A stretch of DNA of 64,000 nucleotides from Chaetoceros tenuissimus (Eukaryota; Bacillariophyta; Thalassiosirophyceae; Chaetocerotales; Chaetocerotaceae), in assembly GCA_021927905.1 (NCBI GenBank), contig BLLK01000069.1, forward strand, positions 3,038,001 to 3,102,000. Reading direction: 5' to 3'. This document shows, one piece after another, positions 8,729 through 18,587 of the stretch. The number at the start of each line of letters is the position of its first letter. Positions within the stretch are counted from its first letter, which is position 1. The translations under genes were made by a program, and so were the position numbers. The notes under the pieces are model-generated. The model saw only the letters and a list, made by a program, of their open reading frames with translations, was not told the DNA's origin and did no database searches.

Positions 8729-11714
8729 CTATTTGGAATGTTCTTCTTCAAAACTAGTGTATTCTGATAAGACAGATGGATCGGACAACAACGGCTTGAC
8801 AGCCGCTAGAGAAGACTCTAAGTGCCTTTGTTTCACAATAGGCACATCGGTATTTCCGCTATCTAATGCTTCTCTAATCGCATTCATGGCAGCCTCTGTA
8901 CATGCACCAACAATCTCTGCGCCAGTCATATACCCACTAACAGCTTCACTTGAAAGTATATCAATATCAATGTCACTCCTTCCCCCAGAATTTGACCATG
9001 ACTCCCGCTTGGCTTTGAAAATACTCCTCCTACCATCTTCATCAGGATTTGGTACATAAACTACTGAGTCGAATCTTCCGGGTCGTAAGAGAGCACTATC
9101 AATTATACCTGGACGATTGGTCGCGCCCAACACTAAAACACCATCATTTATGGAACCATCAACACCATCCATTTCATTGAGGAAGGTTGAAAGAACACGC
9201 GCTATGTCGGAAAGGAGGAAATAAATTCAGTAAATAGGGGCTATCAATTTGTACTACAAAGCGATACAATGCAATCCATACTTACCCTCTGCATTATTTC
9301 CTCGGTCCATTCCTGTTTTATTCGTCGAGGATGTACTAACGATGGAGTCAATCTCGTCAAAGAAGAGAATACACGGACTCGCAGCTCGTGCTAAGGAAAA
9401 TGCACGACGAATCACAGCTTCAGCTTCTCCAACATAGCTTGAAGCATAAACATCAGCAGGTGAGAGAGAAAGGAAAGCAACTCCGGCACTTCCTGCTGCT
9501 GCTCGTGCCAACGATGTCTTTCCACAACCCTAAAAATAGTTGTTAGAATGTTCACAAGATTTAGTCTATAAAATAAAGTTTTCGAACTCACTGGTGGACC
9601 ATGTAAAAGTATACCTCGAGGAGCTGTAAGACCGAGCATTTCAAACTCTTTCTTCTTAATTCGGGGCCACTCCACCGCTCTGCGCAATGCATTCTTTATC
9701 ATGGAACAAATTAGATTGTACCCAAATCGTCAGAAACAAAGCTATGAAAGTGTCTTACCTTGGCTCCACCAACATCTCCAGCTATATCACTCCATCTCGT
9801 CGACGGCGGCGCATTTACCGACGAATCTCTCAGTGCAGATGCTCCAACTTCTGTCATTGCAGCTTTCAGTAATTCTGGAGTGATGATATGTTGGTCATTT
9901 GTCATAGATAGGTACGCAGCCTGTCTGACCAGAGAGGATAGATCTGCGGCAACATAACCAACACATAAATCAGCGACGTCTTGCAAGCTTGCTTTATCAA
10001 TAATATACTCATTCTTCTGGTCTAAATCGCGAATCAGCGATAATAATATATCAAATCTCTGTCCTTTGTTCGGTGGCGAAATGGCAAGCTCTCGATCAAA
10101 TCTACCTGGCCGTCTGAGACTTTCGGGTATCGCATCTACACGATTTGTTGCAGCAATGACAATTACTTTCTTCCAACCATGTGAAAATTTATCAAAATCA
10201 GAGGAATGTGATGACATTTTATCTAGTAGATGCGCAAGTAAACCTCCGGCTGTACTCGAAGATAACAGGGCATCACATTCATCCATAAATATTACCGAAA
10301 TATTCAGATCAGATTTTGATGCAAATTCAACCGCAGATAAAATAGTCCTTTTCAATTCAAGAGCAGCTTCTGATTCGTTTGCACCGGCTGATAGTATCTC
10401 AGATCCTCGCAAAGAAATCAATTTGGTCAATTCAGAACCTACTTGAGCATTAGTTGCTTGCACGGCCATCTTGACTGAATATGTTTTACCAACTCCAGCT
10501 GGTCCTGACAATAAATAGGCCCTTGGAACATCTATAAAATAATTAGATTTTTTGACCGACTTTGCATATGTTAGCGAACAATGCCTTACTGCAGCTATTG
10601 TCTCTAGCAGTAAATCTTCAGTTCCTTGTCGGACTCTTTCTTTTGGATTTATATTCAAGGGTTGCTTCACTACTCTCCACTCTATAGGACTGGTAAGTGT
10701 TATCCTTGTACTTGGCAAAACTAAAAATATTTTAGACGAAACTGTTTTCGAAGGTTTGAGTGATGAGTTCCTAGTCGATGAAGTAATATATGGCAGAATT
10801 GTTTTGACCTTGTATTCAAAAACTTCTTCCCCATCTTTTTCAATAGATGGCACTCTTATTTTGGTTATTGTTCGTTCTTGCGAATCATCATCATCATCTA
10901 TCGGACAAACAATGATTCTCCCAATAAGCAATCTTTTTATACACAATTGAAGCAAAACGTCAGCTTGAGACGTCTTTGCTTTGGAACCATCATCAGTTTC
11001 TGAAGATAGGAAATCTCTTCCATTGATTTTCTCCAAAGATATAGATAACAGTGGAGTTGTCATTTGAAGCCTACTCAATCTCGTACCACTGAACACATTA
11101 CTTTTCATAACTGGCATTAATGATATCACAAATCCTTTCACATTCAAATGATCCGATGGTGGATTTTGTTGTATAAATATATATTTTTCTTCTTTTGATT
11201 TTGATCTATTCCACTTCCTGATAGACTCAACTTGACTTTCGGATACCTTTGACGGCAAGATGTAATGTTGTATTTCTGCCTTCACACCTCCAATGATGTG
11301 TTCTATTGTTTCAGCAATTTCTTGAAAATTATTATTGCTTTCCTCACTCGTTCCATTTACATTACATGCGATGCGTATTCTACACACTGAGTCATATTGC
11401 AAAATCATTTTGGTTGAAACATCAGACTGCCAAATCTTTGTACTATAACTCTCCTGCGAGGTTTTTGCGTTAGTACTTGGTATTCCATGGTTATCATACG
11501 GTGATCCTATTAGTAATATATAAACATCAACAAATTGTGGAATGTTTGGTCTTGAGAAAAGAGTGCCTTGTTGTTCTAGATTGTTTTCCTTCACAAAGTT
11601 TACAACTGCAATCGTTGTTAGTGCAGCACATTCATCCGAAAATGTACACGGTTGGAAACATGGAGCAACTTCTCCTCTCAACTCGTTGTAGAAATATGCC
11701 TTACTTGGACTCAT
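8729..11714 (-). CDS. AFG2/SPATA5-like type II AAA+ ATPase
   Basis: Four exons, 11714-9759, 9693-9592, 9529-9286 and 9201-8729, give about 924 residues. The first AAA module (around residues 390-610) has Walker A GPAGVGKT, Walker B VIFMDECDALL and arginine-finger region LRRPGRFDRE. The second has GPPGCGKT, split by the second intron, Walker B ILFFDEIDSIV and LRPGRFDSVVYVP. A WSDIAGDVGGAK-type linker precedes the second module, as in CDC48/AFG2 proteins. Family knowledge: these are ring ATPases that remodel proteins; AFG2 acts in 60S ribosome maturation. The 380-residue N-terminal part is not clearly a CDC48 N-domain. PEX1 or an NVL-type member are alternatives, but the second module fits the AFG2/SPATA5 group best. 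Confidence 0.82.
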
Positions 11715-12064
11715 TTTTCTGTTTTGACGTTCATATGCTCATGATGACTACAGATTTGAAGTTGTATCCATCCATATGAAGTTACAAAGCAAACCAATTG
11801 ACGAGTTATTGTTTCATTTGGAAGAATAATGAGTGGCCATGATCAGTACTGCGTTGATATACATACATCAGAGTCATTTAGTGCAACAAAAGGACAAAAA
11901 GAGAGGAGATTCTCCAAGATTCTTCATCATTCACACTTTTTGCAGTTACTAAACAACGCTTCGAACAACAACGCAACAACCAATAATTACTCCACGACGG
12001 AAACAACGAAACAAAACTATTGCCATCAACACCATAGCTGCAAACAAGATCATACATCAACAAA
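11715..12064. promoter_or_regulatory. Divergent promoter, AAA ATPase / CHR transporter
   Basis: 350 bp between head-to-head genes. An open frame crosses from here into the transporter gene in another phase, but it has no protein features and is taken as leader sequence. Confidence 0.4.
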
Positions 12065-13556
12065 ATGTCTGATCAAGAGAAAGAGGAAGTTAAGCCTATT
12101 GACCTTTCAGCAAATGTTGAAGATGCTGAAAGTGGAGCAGCTGTTGCCAAGTTCCAAGAGGATGACAACATTGCAGAGAACGATGTGTCAGCTCCTGTTG
12201 AAGAAGAGGACATTCCATGGTCTACTCGTATGTGGGAAGTATTTACAACATTCTGGCCTCTAGGATTTGTAGGTAAGCATTTATTCATGCTTTTGTATCT
12301 AATACGACATTCTCATCTAACCCCTTTTCAACGTAGCCTTTGGAGGACCACAAGCACACATTGCAATTTTGCGTGATCACTTGGTTGTTCAGAGAAAATG
12401 GATGGACGAAGATGCCTTCACTGAGCTCTTTGCCATTGGACAAGGTTTACCAGGTCCAACTTCGACCCAGTTGGTGATTTCAACAGCTTTGTCCAGAGCA
12501 GGACCACTGGGAGGACTATTGGCTTTCTTCCTATGGAATTTACCAGGACTTATTGTCTTGACTACATGTGGTGTTTTGATTGCTAATTTCATTGATCCAA
12601 ATGATCCCCCATTTTACTTGGTAGGTCTTCCACCAGCGGCAGTGTCACTCGTTTTCAAAGCAATGTATGGGTTTGGTGCAAAGCTCGACAAGCTTGGTAT
12701 GATTCTCGCGACTATATCTGCATGTGTTGCGATTTTAATCAATGGTGACTACGTTATCAAACCAACCAGTTCACAATATGTGTTTCCATCTATGCTTGCG
12801 ATTGGAGGGCTGATTACATATCTCGATTCCAAAAGAAGCAACCCACTTGGAACTTATAAAGCTCCTTCAAAGGGATGGGATGCAAAGTCTGACATTACAA
12901 TGAAACGTATCGGTATCCCACTGTGGGTAGGATTTTGCATATTTTTGGTTTGGGTCATAGTTCTTGTGATGACTATTATCCTTGTGGATGTTGTAAAAAT
13001 TGAAAATGATTATCTCAAGATTTTTGAGGTAATGTGGCGCATTGGGTCTATTATCTTTGGCGGAGGACAAGTTGTATTGCCGATGTTGCAAGGTGAAGTT
13101 GTACCTCAATGGATGACAAAGGATCAGTTTTTCCAAGGGTTGGGATTGGCACAGAGTATGCCGGGTCCACTGTTCAACTTCTCTTCGTACCTTGGAGCTG
13201 TTTATAAGGCAGTTCCAGGAGCTCTGATTGCATGGCTTGGGTTGTTTGGACCTGGTATCATTCTCATTTTTGCAGTAGTTCCATTTTGGGCAAGACTTCG
13301 CCATATCTACGCTTTTAAATGTATCTTGAATGGTGTAAACTCTACTGCAATTGGATTAGTTGGAGCGGCATGTGTCATCCTTTGGGAGCAAGCAGTTTTG
13401 AACTCAGCTGATGCGATTGTATTTGTTTTCACTGGTGTCTTGGTAGCAGTTTTCAACTTCTCTGCCCCAGTTTCTGTTATTTCAGGAGGAGTGTTGGGTG
13501 CAATTCTATGTAACGATGCAGCAAATCTAGGCCAAATTCCCTTCGCTGAGTTATAA
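12065..13556 (+). CDS. Chromate-type ion transporter (CHR family)
   Basis: Two exons, 12065-12272 and 12337-13556, give 475 residues. After a 50-residue acidic cytosolic head come two homologous CHR halves. The first carries the signature AFGGPQAHIA and then GLPGPTSTQLVI. The second carries IFGGGQVVLPML and SMPGPLFNFSSYLGA. About ten hydrophobic segments are visible. Family knowledge: CHR proteins export chromate or, in some members, move sulfate or other oxyanions by proton coupling. Two-domain CHR proteins occur in bacteria, fungi and algae. The substrate here cannot be told from sequence. The intron falls just before the first signature motif. Confidence 0.88.
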
Positions 13557-13982
13557 TTAGTTCTTTTGCTCGTTTAGTAAATATGGTAGTCTTACAATAA
13601 GAATAAAAAATAAAAAAAGGAAGTACGACGTCAACGACGCACCGTTAAAAGAAGCGTTATTTGGAGCAATGAACACCAAAAAGAAAGTAGCATTGTATGC
13701 GAACCCCAGTTGTCAACCAGACAAGATTGCCTCTTCAGCATTCTTGCTCAACTAATCTTTGTGAATGAAATTGGATGATGAGATGTACCTGGTAATCAAG
13801 AAGCGTCGTATTTCATTCTGACAGCGGGCTTCGGATTGGCAGTTGCCAATCTTTGATAAATGAATACACAACATCACACTCATCACAATTAGGTTACTAC
13901 GAGTAAATATCCAAGATATTCATTCTATCCAATCAGCTTTGAATCATAAAAATAATCAAGCATTTTTCAAATAGAATATAAA
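13557..13982. other. Spacer between CHR transporter and ATP-grasp gene
   Basis: About 425 bp holding the transporter's 3' end (an A-rich tract near 13600) and the promoter of the next gene. I see no gene or named motif. Confidence 0.4.
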
Positions 13983-16058
13983 ATGAAATTTCATCTTACC
14001 GGAGATTCTGCTCGAGTTTTGAGTTCAGCTACGAATACCAAACCAGAACATTCCAGTCACAGTAAGGAATCAAAGATGCATGCATATGGAAATCTCGACC
14101 AGAATGGCTCAACACAATCTTCCAAACCATTCTTGCGTTGGGAATCATCAATTGCATCATCTATAGCGTCAGGAGATAACAGGACAAAGCCAAAGACAAT
14201 CAGACGATCCTGTAGCGAGGATATCAGGAACACTGATAGAGAACTTGACTCCGACTATGCCGTTGAAGCAATCAGAGCAGACTATGTCCCTCACATTGCA
14301 AGTGAAGCAGTGGATGCACAATGCTTTGACATTGACATAAATCATCATCTGCCTTTTGTCAATCTTCCTGGCGTCAAGTCATCCAACATTATTGTAGTAA
14401 TTCCATCCATCGATTTGGATTCAGCAGAATTGAAAAGGATGGGAGTGATTCCTGAGTTTTATGAAGAGAGACAGCTCTATCATTTGTTTCTATTGACACA
14501 GAATCCATCAATTCATATCATATTTGTTTCTTCAAATGCTGTTGACCCCGAAACTATCAAATACTACCTCACAATAGACGGGTGCAACGAAGAGACCTAC
14601 AACCAAAGATTGTCCAGACTGATACTTCTCAATCCAGAATGTGGAGAACATGGGTGCTCTTCCCTAGCTTTGAAGATATTACAAAGTGATGCATCAATGC
14701 AAAGACTTGAGGATGCAATTTACGAGTTTTCTTCAGTAGAAAAAAGTTGCTGTGGGCTAAGTTTTTTCTGTGGATCTGATGCCAGTGACGCCATTTCAAA
14801 ACAGCTCAAGATTAGATGTTTGGAAGCCAAAGGTGAACATTTATATTTTGGTTCGAAACAAGGTTCCCGAGAACTTTTTAATTTTTGCGATGTACCTTGT
14901 TCCAGTGGTACGCCAGACTTTGGCGATGATGACCTTTTGTCGTTTCCAAAGAGTGGAGATAGTTGGTCTCTGAATCATCGATTCATATGTAAACCCAGGG
15001 ATCTAGCAATGGGAATCGCTCGACAGATTGTATACAAGAATGTCAGACCAAGAAGATGGATGGTGAAACTGAACCAAGGGTTTTCAGGAAAGGGAAATGC
15101 TTCTCTGAGCTTGGAGACTGTACAAAGTAAAAACTACGTCGATGAACACGGAAAGCCGCTGACAAAGGATGCGCTCGTTGAAGCTACTGCGAAGGATATC
15201 GAAAAAGAGTTCGTGAACATGAAGTTTGAGTGTACGAAGTATTCATGGAATGGCGATGAGACACACGCTGGTTTTGTAGATCAAATGGCACGTCTTGGTG
15301 CGATTGCAGAGGCATTCATCGAGGGGTATGATATCGCATCTCCAAGTGTTCAATTAATCATTGAACCTGAAGGTTCTGAGAACAATAGAGTTATTATCCT
15401 TTCTACACACGAGCAAGTAAGTACATCTTCCGATTTTTAAAGTACCGACTGTTACATACTCTAATTTATCCACATCGAACAGGTTTTGGATGGCCAAGTT
15501 TATGTGGGCTGCATTAATCCTGCTTCCGAATCCTATCGCTCCCGAATCACTGAGTATGCTGAAAAGATTGGAGAGGCATTAGCCTGTCAAGGCGTTGTGG
15601 GTCATTTCTCAGTTGACTTTTTAGCATGTACACCACATCATGGAGGCGAATGGAGCATCTTTGGTCTTGAGATCAATCTACGCCAAGGAGGTACTACTCA
15701 TCCTTACAGCGCAATGGCTGTTCTTTGTAGAGGCCATGCATGTAATGATGGTGTATTCCGAACCGAAGAAGGAATGAAAAAGTGCTACCAAGCCACAGAC
15801 AATCATATTGACCATCGACTAGATGGTCTCCAGTCTTCTGAATTTCTCAAAGCTTTCTTATCCTGTCCGAACAAGAGAGTACAATGGAACGACAATACAA
15901 AGACTGGAACCATATTTCATCTTTTACCATTCCTGAAGGTTGGAAAGATCGGCTTCACATGTATAGCGAATAACGAGATCGAAGCAAAAGAGATGTTTCA
16001 AGAAGTTACTTCAATGATGAATATGATTGCGGAAGGAGGCATTTCGACAATGAAATAA
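13983..16058 (+). CDS. PGM1-type ATP-grasp ligase
   Basis: Two exons, 13983-15416 and 15483-16058, give 669 residues. A low-complexity head of about 100 residues is followed by the two-part layout of PGM1-type peptide ligases and of the C-terminal half of animal IQCH. First comes an N-terminal Rossmann-like part with NIIVVIPSIDLDSAELKRMG and QLYHLFLL. Then comes an ATP-grasp core with the nucleotide-binding strand and flexible loop WMVKLNQGFSGKGNA near residue 360, and the metal-binding EINLRQGGTTHPY near residue 540. Family knowledge: bacterial PGM1 joins an amino acid-like starter to peptides in pheganomycin synthesis. The substrate here is unknown. ATP-grasp membership is well supported; peptide ligation is inference. 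Confidence 0.75.
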
Positions 16059-16314
16059 ATATAAATCTTATTTTTATAAAATTTTGTCATTGGAGTTCGA
16101 ATGACTTCCAACTCTGGTGCAAAGTCACCAGAATGAACATAAACACTTTAGGCCATATCCAATTCCGTTTTCCTTGTCATGTTATCATCTCTATGTAGTC
16201 TCACAAGTGCATCAGAATAAAGAATCCCTTTCGTCAACTTTCATGAATAACACTTCGTGCAAACTTGAGAATTTATTCTCCTTCGTCAACTATGATGAAT
16301 ACCATCGTCTAAAA

Positions 16315-16617
16315 TTATTCTACTAAATCCATGATTGTATTTTCTTGTCGCTGCATGTCTGGAATAGGTTCTGAACAAAATGTATCGTTTGTCGATATTC
16401 TTCGCTTCGGGTATTGTCGTGAATCATTCTCACTTGATTCATTTTTACTTAATTCAATTTGCGTCGAATGCCGGTTTTGCACCAAAGTACGTATACTTAG
16501 CTCTCCGCTTTGCCTAGATCGAAGGTGTCGATGCCTAGTAATAAGATGCGATCTAGACTCTTCAGCATCTACTATGTATATACATATACTAACTAATAAG
16601 ACTGGAAGAGCTCGCAT
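16315..16617 (-). CDS. Small secreted protein A, RHR..LRS family
   Basis: A 100-residue single-exon protein with a clean signal peptide (MRALPVLLVSICIYIVDA). The mature part is basic and polar and begins EESRSHLITRHRHLRSRQSG. It is related to the protein encoded at 17213-17593: both have a signal peptide, an acidic residue pair, then L-I-x-R-H-R, L-R-S, and L-x-x-N-R at the same spacing. No cysteine pattern or known domain is visible apart from one Cys. The string RHLR resembles the oomycete RXLR host-entry motif, but no dEER motif or WY fold can be seen, so no effector role is claimed. Confidence 0.6.
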   Translation of the reverse strand: MRALPVLLVSICIYIVDAEESRSHLITRHRHLRSRQSGELSIRTLVQNRHSTQIELSKNESSENDSRQYPKRRISTNDTFCSEPIPDMQRQENTIMDLVE

Positions 16618-17212
16618 CAGATCTCGATGAATACTTTTTATATGGCGAGATTCGCGAACTTGTGCATAAACTGTGGCTATGATATCTTCAATAAATACAC
16701 TTCAATCTTTCACTTCGAGATAGTGAAACCATCTAATTATGATGAATCAGTTCAAGGATTATGCTTTTCGTTGTGATTAGAAGCAGATGTCAGATTGTGT
16801 TCTTCAATTTATTTGTTTGGCTTCCCAAAGATCTAAATTAGTATCATCAATTGAACTTTCCTACGACTTTATACATGATGATGTACGAAAAGTATGACAA
16901 GAATGACGTCAAACATCAGTTTGCCTTCGCAAAGCGAGAACACAAGAACCTACATCATCATTCATCTTGCATCTGCAATAAGAATGCATGTTGTGATTGG
17001 GATCAACTTTGTGACTAGACAAAGCGTCAAGTTGATCAGCCCCTTGCTTTTCTTTTCATGCACTAGCTATCACCACAACTTGGGAAATTTGATCATGATG
17101 TAGACAAAGAACTGATGGGCTGTAAATATTCATACATTCATTAATTTAGACACTTATTTTGCATTCAAATAATGCAATCTAATGCACTTCTGTAGTTGGC
17201 TGAGATTGATTT
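16618..17212. promoter_or_regulatory. Spacer between the two small secreted-protein genes
   Basis: About 595 bp. It holds the promoter of gene A, the 3' end of gene B, and a perfect TGACGTCA palindrome at 16904-16911, the core of cAMP/CO2-responsive bZIP sites known in diatoms. No third copy of the secreted-protein family is evident. Confidence 0.35.
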
Positions 17213-17593
17213 TTACCGGAACAAGCCTAGACTTCGTACCCATGAAGTTAACATATTTCCTGCTTTCGAGTTTGCGTGTTCCTCCTGATTGAGAGAGATT
17301 TCGTTTGTCTCTATTTGATGCATTTCTGAGATTGAAATGAATCCTTCCTTATCTTTCCATACAAAATTCCTTGAATCATCAATCTGCTTTTGCTTCAAAT
17401 TCACATTTCTTCTCACATTAGATTTTTTTCTGTTTTCCAGTAACTGTTTTGTATTCAATCCTCTTGTCTTTGATCGGAGGTTGCTCCTGTGTCTAGCTAT
17501 TAATTGCTGTTCACTCTGCTCGATTGCAGCAAATGAACAAGACATCGAAATGGCAAGCACTGCGAGAAGAAAGAAAATGGATTTGCAACTCAT
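17213..17593 (-). CDS. Small secreted protein B, RHR..LRS family
   Basis: A 126-residue single-exon protein with signal peptide MSCKSIFFLLAVLAISMSCS, then FAA. The mature start EQSEQQLIARHRSNLRSKTR lines up with protein A (16315-16617), and LLENRKKSNVRRN matches LVQNRHSTQIELS in position. The two genes lie on the same strand about 600 bp apart, which fits a tandem duplication followed by strong divergence. The rest is charged, with no cysteine and no recognisable domain. The position of FAA after the hydrophobic core could also be read as a plastid-type cleavage site. Function unknown. Confidence 0.65.
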   Translation of the reverse strand: MSCKSIFFLLAVLAISMSCSFAAIEQSEQQLIARHRSNLRSKTRGLNTKQLLENRKKSNVRRNVNLKQKQIDDSRNFVWKDKEGFISISEMHQIETNEISLNQEEHANSKAGNMLTSWVRSLGLFR

Positions 17594-18094
17594 GGCGTGA
17601 TTCTTGATTCTAGTAGCTGTGAAGAGATATTGGATATGGAATAAGAAGCAAAGTACGATTATGCTATCAAAAGATTTGCGTCAAGAAGATAAGGTGTGAG
17701 TTTGGCTTTGATGTTTTTTTATATAGTCGTTTTACCTCATTTCTTTGACCTTTGACCATGCTGCTTGCGAAGCCGAGAAGCGCGAAGGGTTCCTTTGCCG
17801 CCGGGAACAGTGAGATGTCCTGCATCCTATCGTTTATCCTTATGTACGATTAATTCAATCTGGACTGTCAAAATTTGAATCATCTTATCCCCTTTGGATT
17901 GGGTTCAGCAAACCTTCTTCCTTCTTTCTTTCCTCCTGTCTTCTCTGTCCAACAGATCCATCTCCAAGATGTTATTGTTATGTGAGGAGATACTGATGAG
18001 ACTGTTACTACTTTTCTTTCTACTACATCAAATAACACAAGGAACCATTGGTAAAAGCCAACCCCTGCATCTCTGACATTTATTCACACAAATC
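17594..18094. promoter_or_regulatory. Divergent promoter, secreted protein B / FAM136A
   Basis: 500 bp between head-to-head genes. Several short frames cross it without protein features. I see no named element. Confidence 0.4.
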
Positions 18095-18556
18095 ATGGCA
18101 AGTCCAGATCTCCAGGCAAAAGCGAACCAACTCAACGCTCGAATGGAAGGAGAGGCGAAGGTCGCCCTTGACTCTATCGAGAAAAATTTATTGAGACCCA
18201 TTGCTCGAACTGCATATGCTTGCGTAGTGAAATGTTACGACGATGCTGGGAAAGTAGCTCCAACCGAACAAATTGAACAATGTTCTCGTCAATGTCAGCA
18301 TCCATACCAACTTGCGAACAATATTGTTCAACAAGAAGTTGGTCAGTTCCAAAATAGGTTAAGCAGGGCTATGATGAGATGTAACGATGAAGCAAGCAGC
18401 ATGATCACTCCTGCAGTACAGAACGATGCTAGAAAAATGAAGAAAGTAGAAGACACCGTTTTAAGATGTATATCTCAAACAGTGGATGACGGTATCAAGC
18501 AACTTAAGCCCATGAAGCAGAGAATCGAGGCTGGTCTAAAAGAAGTGACAAAGTGA
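18095..18556 (+). CDS. FAM136A: FAM136A family mitochondrial protein
   Basis: A 153-residue single-exon protein of the FAM136A (DUF842) family, found in the mitochondrial intermembrane space in other eukaryotes. It shows two CX3C pairs, CVVKC near residue 43 and CSRQC near 63, then the family strings EVGQFQNRLSRAMMRCNDEA and VLRCISQTVDDGIKQLKPM. In the human protein the last two positions are also CX3C pairs; here each keeps only the second cysteine. The gene ends in TGA, showing that TGA is a normal stop in this genome. It is convergent with the NTPase-glycosylase gene, with only 31 bp between them. Confidence 0.9.
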   Translation: MASPDLQAKANQLNARMEGEAKVALDSIEKNLLRPIARTAYACVVKCYDDAGKVAPTEQIEQCSRQCQHPYQLANNIVQQEVGQFQNRLSRAMMRCNDEASSMITPAVQNDARKMKKVEDTVLRCISQTVDDGIKQLKPMKQRIEAGLKEVTK

Positions 18557-18587
18557 AGTTGCAAAGATTTCTAGAAATCATTAAAGT

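Noticed and set aside
11829-12263. 144-residue frame overlapping the CHR transporter start
   Set aside because: It is in another phase of the transporter's leader and first exon and is low-complexity Asn/His/Ser.
16895-16945. An AAGAATGACGTCAAAC string as a further SECIS core
   Set aside because: No stem forms around it and no upstream gene has a suitable TGA.
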